NCBI RefSeq assembly: GCF_000376945.1
Contig: NZ_AQXU01000025.1
Span: 248,001 to 312,000 of the forward strand
Origin: Leeia oryzae DSM 17879
GTDB taxonomy: Bacteria > Pseudomonadota > Gammaproteobacteria > Burkholderiales > Leeiaceae
Direction of reading: 5' to 3'
Length of the DNA stretch: 64,000 nt
A program made the translations under genes and the position numbers. Below are positions 62,613 through 64,000 of this stretch, piece by piece (within the stretch, counting starts at the first letter, position 1; each line of letters starts with the position of its first letter). The notes under the pieces are model-generated. The model was not told where the DNA came from, ran no database searches, and worked only from the letters and a program-made list of their open reading frames with translations.

Positions 62613-63800
62613 TCAGTCGTGCTGACGCAAGGCCTGAAAACCGACTTCCAGATCCGCCATCAGATCATCTACCGACTCCAGCCCGACATGAATCCGGGCC
62701 ATGGCCGACGACCAGTCTGCCGCGGTCACAGTGCGGGTCCGGGCGGGCCGTGAAGCCAGAATCAGGCTTTCATAACCACCCCAGCTATAGCCGATACCAA
62801 ACAGGCGTACCGAGTCCACCAGGGCTTCTACTGCCTCATGGCTCACGCCCGGCTTGAACACGACGCCCATCAGGCTGGCGGCAAACTGCGGGTTAAAGTC
62901 CCGCTTCCAGAGATCGTGCCCGGGACTGCCAGGCAGTGGCGGATACAAGACCTCAGCCACTTCTGGCTGGTTCTTGAGCCAGCGCGCAACGACCAGCCCC
63001 GCTTGCGCATGTGCCGCCATACGGGTAGTCAAGGTTCTGAGCCCGCGCAAAGCGAGAGACGCTTCGTCTGCACTGACCGCAATCCCCAGCAAGGTGTGTA
63101 CGCGCCGGATCTGTTTGAATGTTTCACCAGACCCCAGAATGGCACCCAGCATCACGTCTGAATGCCCGCCAATATATTTGGTGGCTGCGTGCAGGCTGAC
63201 ATCAACACCCAGCTCGGTCGCATGCCAGCCAATCGGCGTAGCCCAGGTACTGTCGGACACCACCAGCACGCCACGTTCGTGTGCAACCTCTGCAATGGCA
63301 GGAATATCCTGCACCTCGAAGGTATGCGAACCTGGCGACTCGACAAAGATCACCTTGGTTGTCGGCAAGATCAGCGACTCAATGTCGGCGCCCATGGTCG
63401 GCCGGTAATATGTGGTCACAATCCCCAGCGGCTTTAGCAGGTTTTCGCAGCAGTTCCGGGTGGGGTCATAGACACTGTCTGGCATCAGCAGATGGTCACC
63501 GGGCTGTAGCAACCCCAGCAACGTGGTCGTCACGGCAGAAAGGCCGGATGGCGTCAGCAGACAGCTTTCCATGCCTTCGAGTTCACACAGGACTTGTTCC
63601 AGCGCCGCATGGGTTTCGGTGCCATAACGGCCATACGACTTGCGCGACCCGGCCGCTGCATGCAGTGCGCGGGTATCCGGAAACAATTGCGTTGATGCCC
63701 GTATCACGCCCGGATTGACCGGTCCCTGAACGGTTTTATCTGCACGTCCCGCGTGAGTTACCGTGGTGGCGGGTTGGTACTTGCGTGTCGAATCTGACAT
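62613..63800 (-). CDS. metC: Cystathionine beta-lyase (trans-sulfuration PLP enzyme)
   Basis: Splits cystathionine to homocysteine, pyruvate and ammonia in methionine synthesis. The 395-residue protein has SLHAATKYIGGHSDVMLGAI with the PLP lysine, SYGRYGTETHAALEQVLCELEG near the N-terminus, and YSWGGYESLI near the end, which is typical for the MetC group. Close relatives include cystathionine gamma-synthases and lyases, so the reaction is not fully certain. It lies 29 nt downstream of uppP. Confidence 0.9.
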   Translation of the reverse strand: MSDSTRKYQPATTVTHAGRADKTVQGPVNPGVIRASTQLFPDTRALHAAAGSRKSYGRYGTETHAALEQVLCELEGMESCLLTPSGLSAVTTTLLGLLQPGDHLLMPDSVYDPTRNCCENLLKPLGIVTTYYRPTMGADIESLILPTTKVIFVESPGSHTFEVQDIPAIAEVAHERGVLVVSDSTWATPIGWHATELGVDVSLHAATKYIGGHSDVMLGAILGSGETFKQIRRVHTLLGIAVSADEASLALRGLRTLTTRMAAHAQAGLVVARWLKNQPEVAEVLYPPLPGSPGHDLWKRDFNPQFAASLMGVVFKPGVSHEAVEALVDSVRLFGIGYSWGGYESLILASRPARTRTVTAADWSSAMARIHVGLESVDDLMADLEVGFQALRQHD

Positions 63801-63829
63801 GTCTGCTACTTTCTATGTTGATGCCCCCG

Positions 63830-64000
63830 TCAGGAAGCCCAGCTCACCATGCCCCAGTACCACGTGGCCAGAATCACACCGCCAAACAGCATACGGTACC
63901 AGGCAAACACGCCAAAATCGTGCCGGGCCACAAACCGCAACAAGCCACGAACCGCCGCAAATGCGCTGATAAAGGCCACCAGCGAGCCAACGGCAAACAC
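63830..64000 (-). CDS. uppP: Undecaprenyl-diphosphatase, C-terminal end
   Basis: The last 56 residues of a membrane protein, read from the window edge: [20 protein letters not shown] and then [19 protein letters not shown], the last helices of UppP (BacA). The enzyme recycles undecaprenyl diphosphate to the phosphate carrier used for peptidoglycan and O-antigen, which links it to the lipid-carrier genes at 9-17 kb. The stop is TGA at 63830-63832. The start is outside the window. Confidence 0.88.
   Translation of the reverse strand: MFAVGSLVAFISAFAAVRGLLRFVARHDFGVFAWYRMLFGGVILATWYWGMVSWAS

Overview
The window is a gene-dense stretch of a Gram-negative chromosome, most likely a betaproteobacterium and probably of the order Neisseriales. 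This is inferred from gene families and order: a gshA of the ATP-grasp-like proteobacterial type next to gshB and a ptsI-ptsH-EIIA(Man) set, heterotetrameric GlyQS, the Lnt-CorC pair, an OlsBA pair and a large LPS cluster. No rRNA gene or species marker is present. Housekeeping parts look GC-rich. The section from about 8 to 18.9 kb is clearly AT-rich by eye.

Layout. 1-6 kb: the end of an M24 aminopeptidase, then a minus-strand run glyQ-glyS-gmhB-plsC-ygjP-like-gloA. 6.1-8 kb: nnr and a small exported protein on the plus strand, ending at a bidirectional terminator. 8.06-28.3 kb: a minus-strand envelope polysaccharide/LPS cluster with GT9, GT4, GT2 and CgeB-type glycosyltransferases, a polysaccharide deacetylase, the lipid A-core flippase MsbA and, in its AT-rich half, what looks like a lipid-carrier sugar module (GT2 enzymes, an SMR-type flippase, two large GT-C-like membrane proteins, a TIM-barrel isomerase, an SDR and an FAD oxidoreductase). 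28.3-33.3 kb: gshA-gshB-EIIA(Man)-ptsH-ptsI. This set runs directly into the LPS cluster, because ptsI overlaps the first glycosyltransferase by 8 nt. 33.5-36.6 kb: a lipoprotein and purEKC. 36.6-37.2 kb: tRNA-Arg(CCG) with a decayed reading frame resembling DUF4338/DruA on its 3' side.

37.3-50 kb: a membrane-anchored cytochrome c, an ArsN2-like acetyltransferase coupled to rep helicase, a MASE1-PAS-GGDEF-EAL protein, apaH, the ornithine-lipid pair olsB-olsA, a YcgR-like PilZ protein, and corC-lnt. 50-60 kb: pcm-like methyltransferase, rhodanese, DinB, a MocR-type regulator divergent from a fused monooxygenase-rhodanese gene with AhpD-like and GNAT genes behind it, a CHASE-PAS-GGDEF cyclase, DUF2889 and DUF3025 proteins, tpx. 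60-64 kb: a lone gcvH, a DUF3426 zinc-ribbon protein, prmA, metC and the C-terminus of uppP.

Main points for a second look: (1) the AT-rich lipid-carrier glycosylation module, which has no complete described counterpart I can name; (2) the in-frame fused monooxygenase-rhodanese gene that keeps a good internal ribosome binding site, next to a MocR gene with an 8-bp direct repeat in the shared promoter region; (3) the mobile-gene remnant beside tRNA-Arg; (4) the physical coupling of the PTS phosphotransfer genes to LPS synthesis. No CRISPR array, intact insertion sequence, prophage or rRNA gene was seen.
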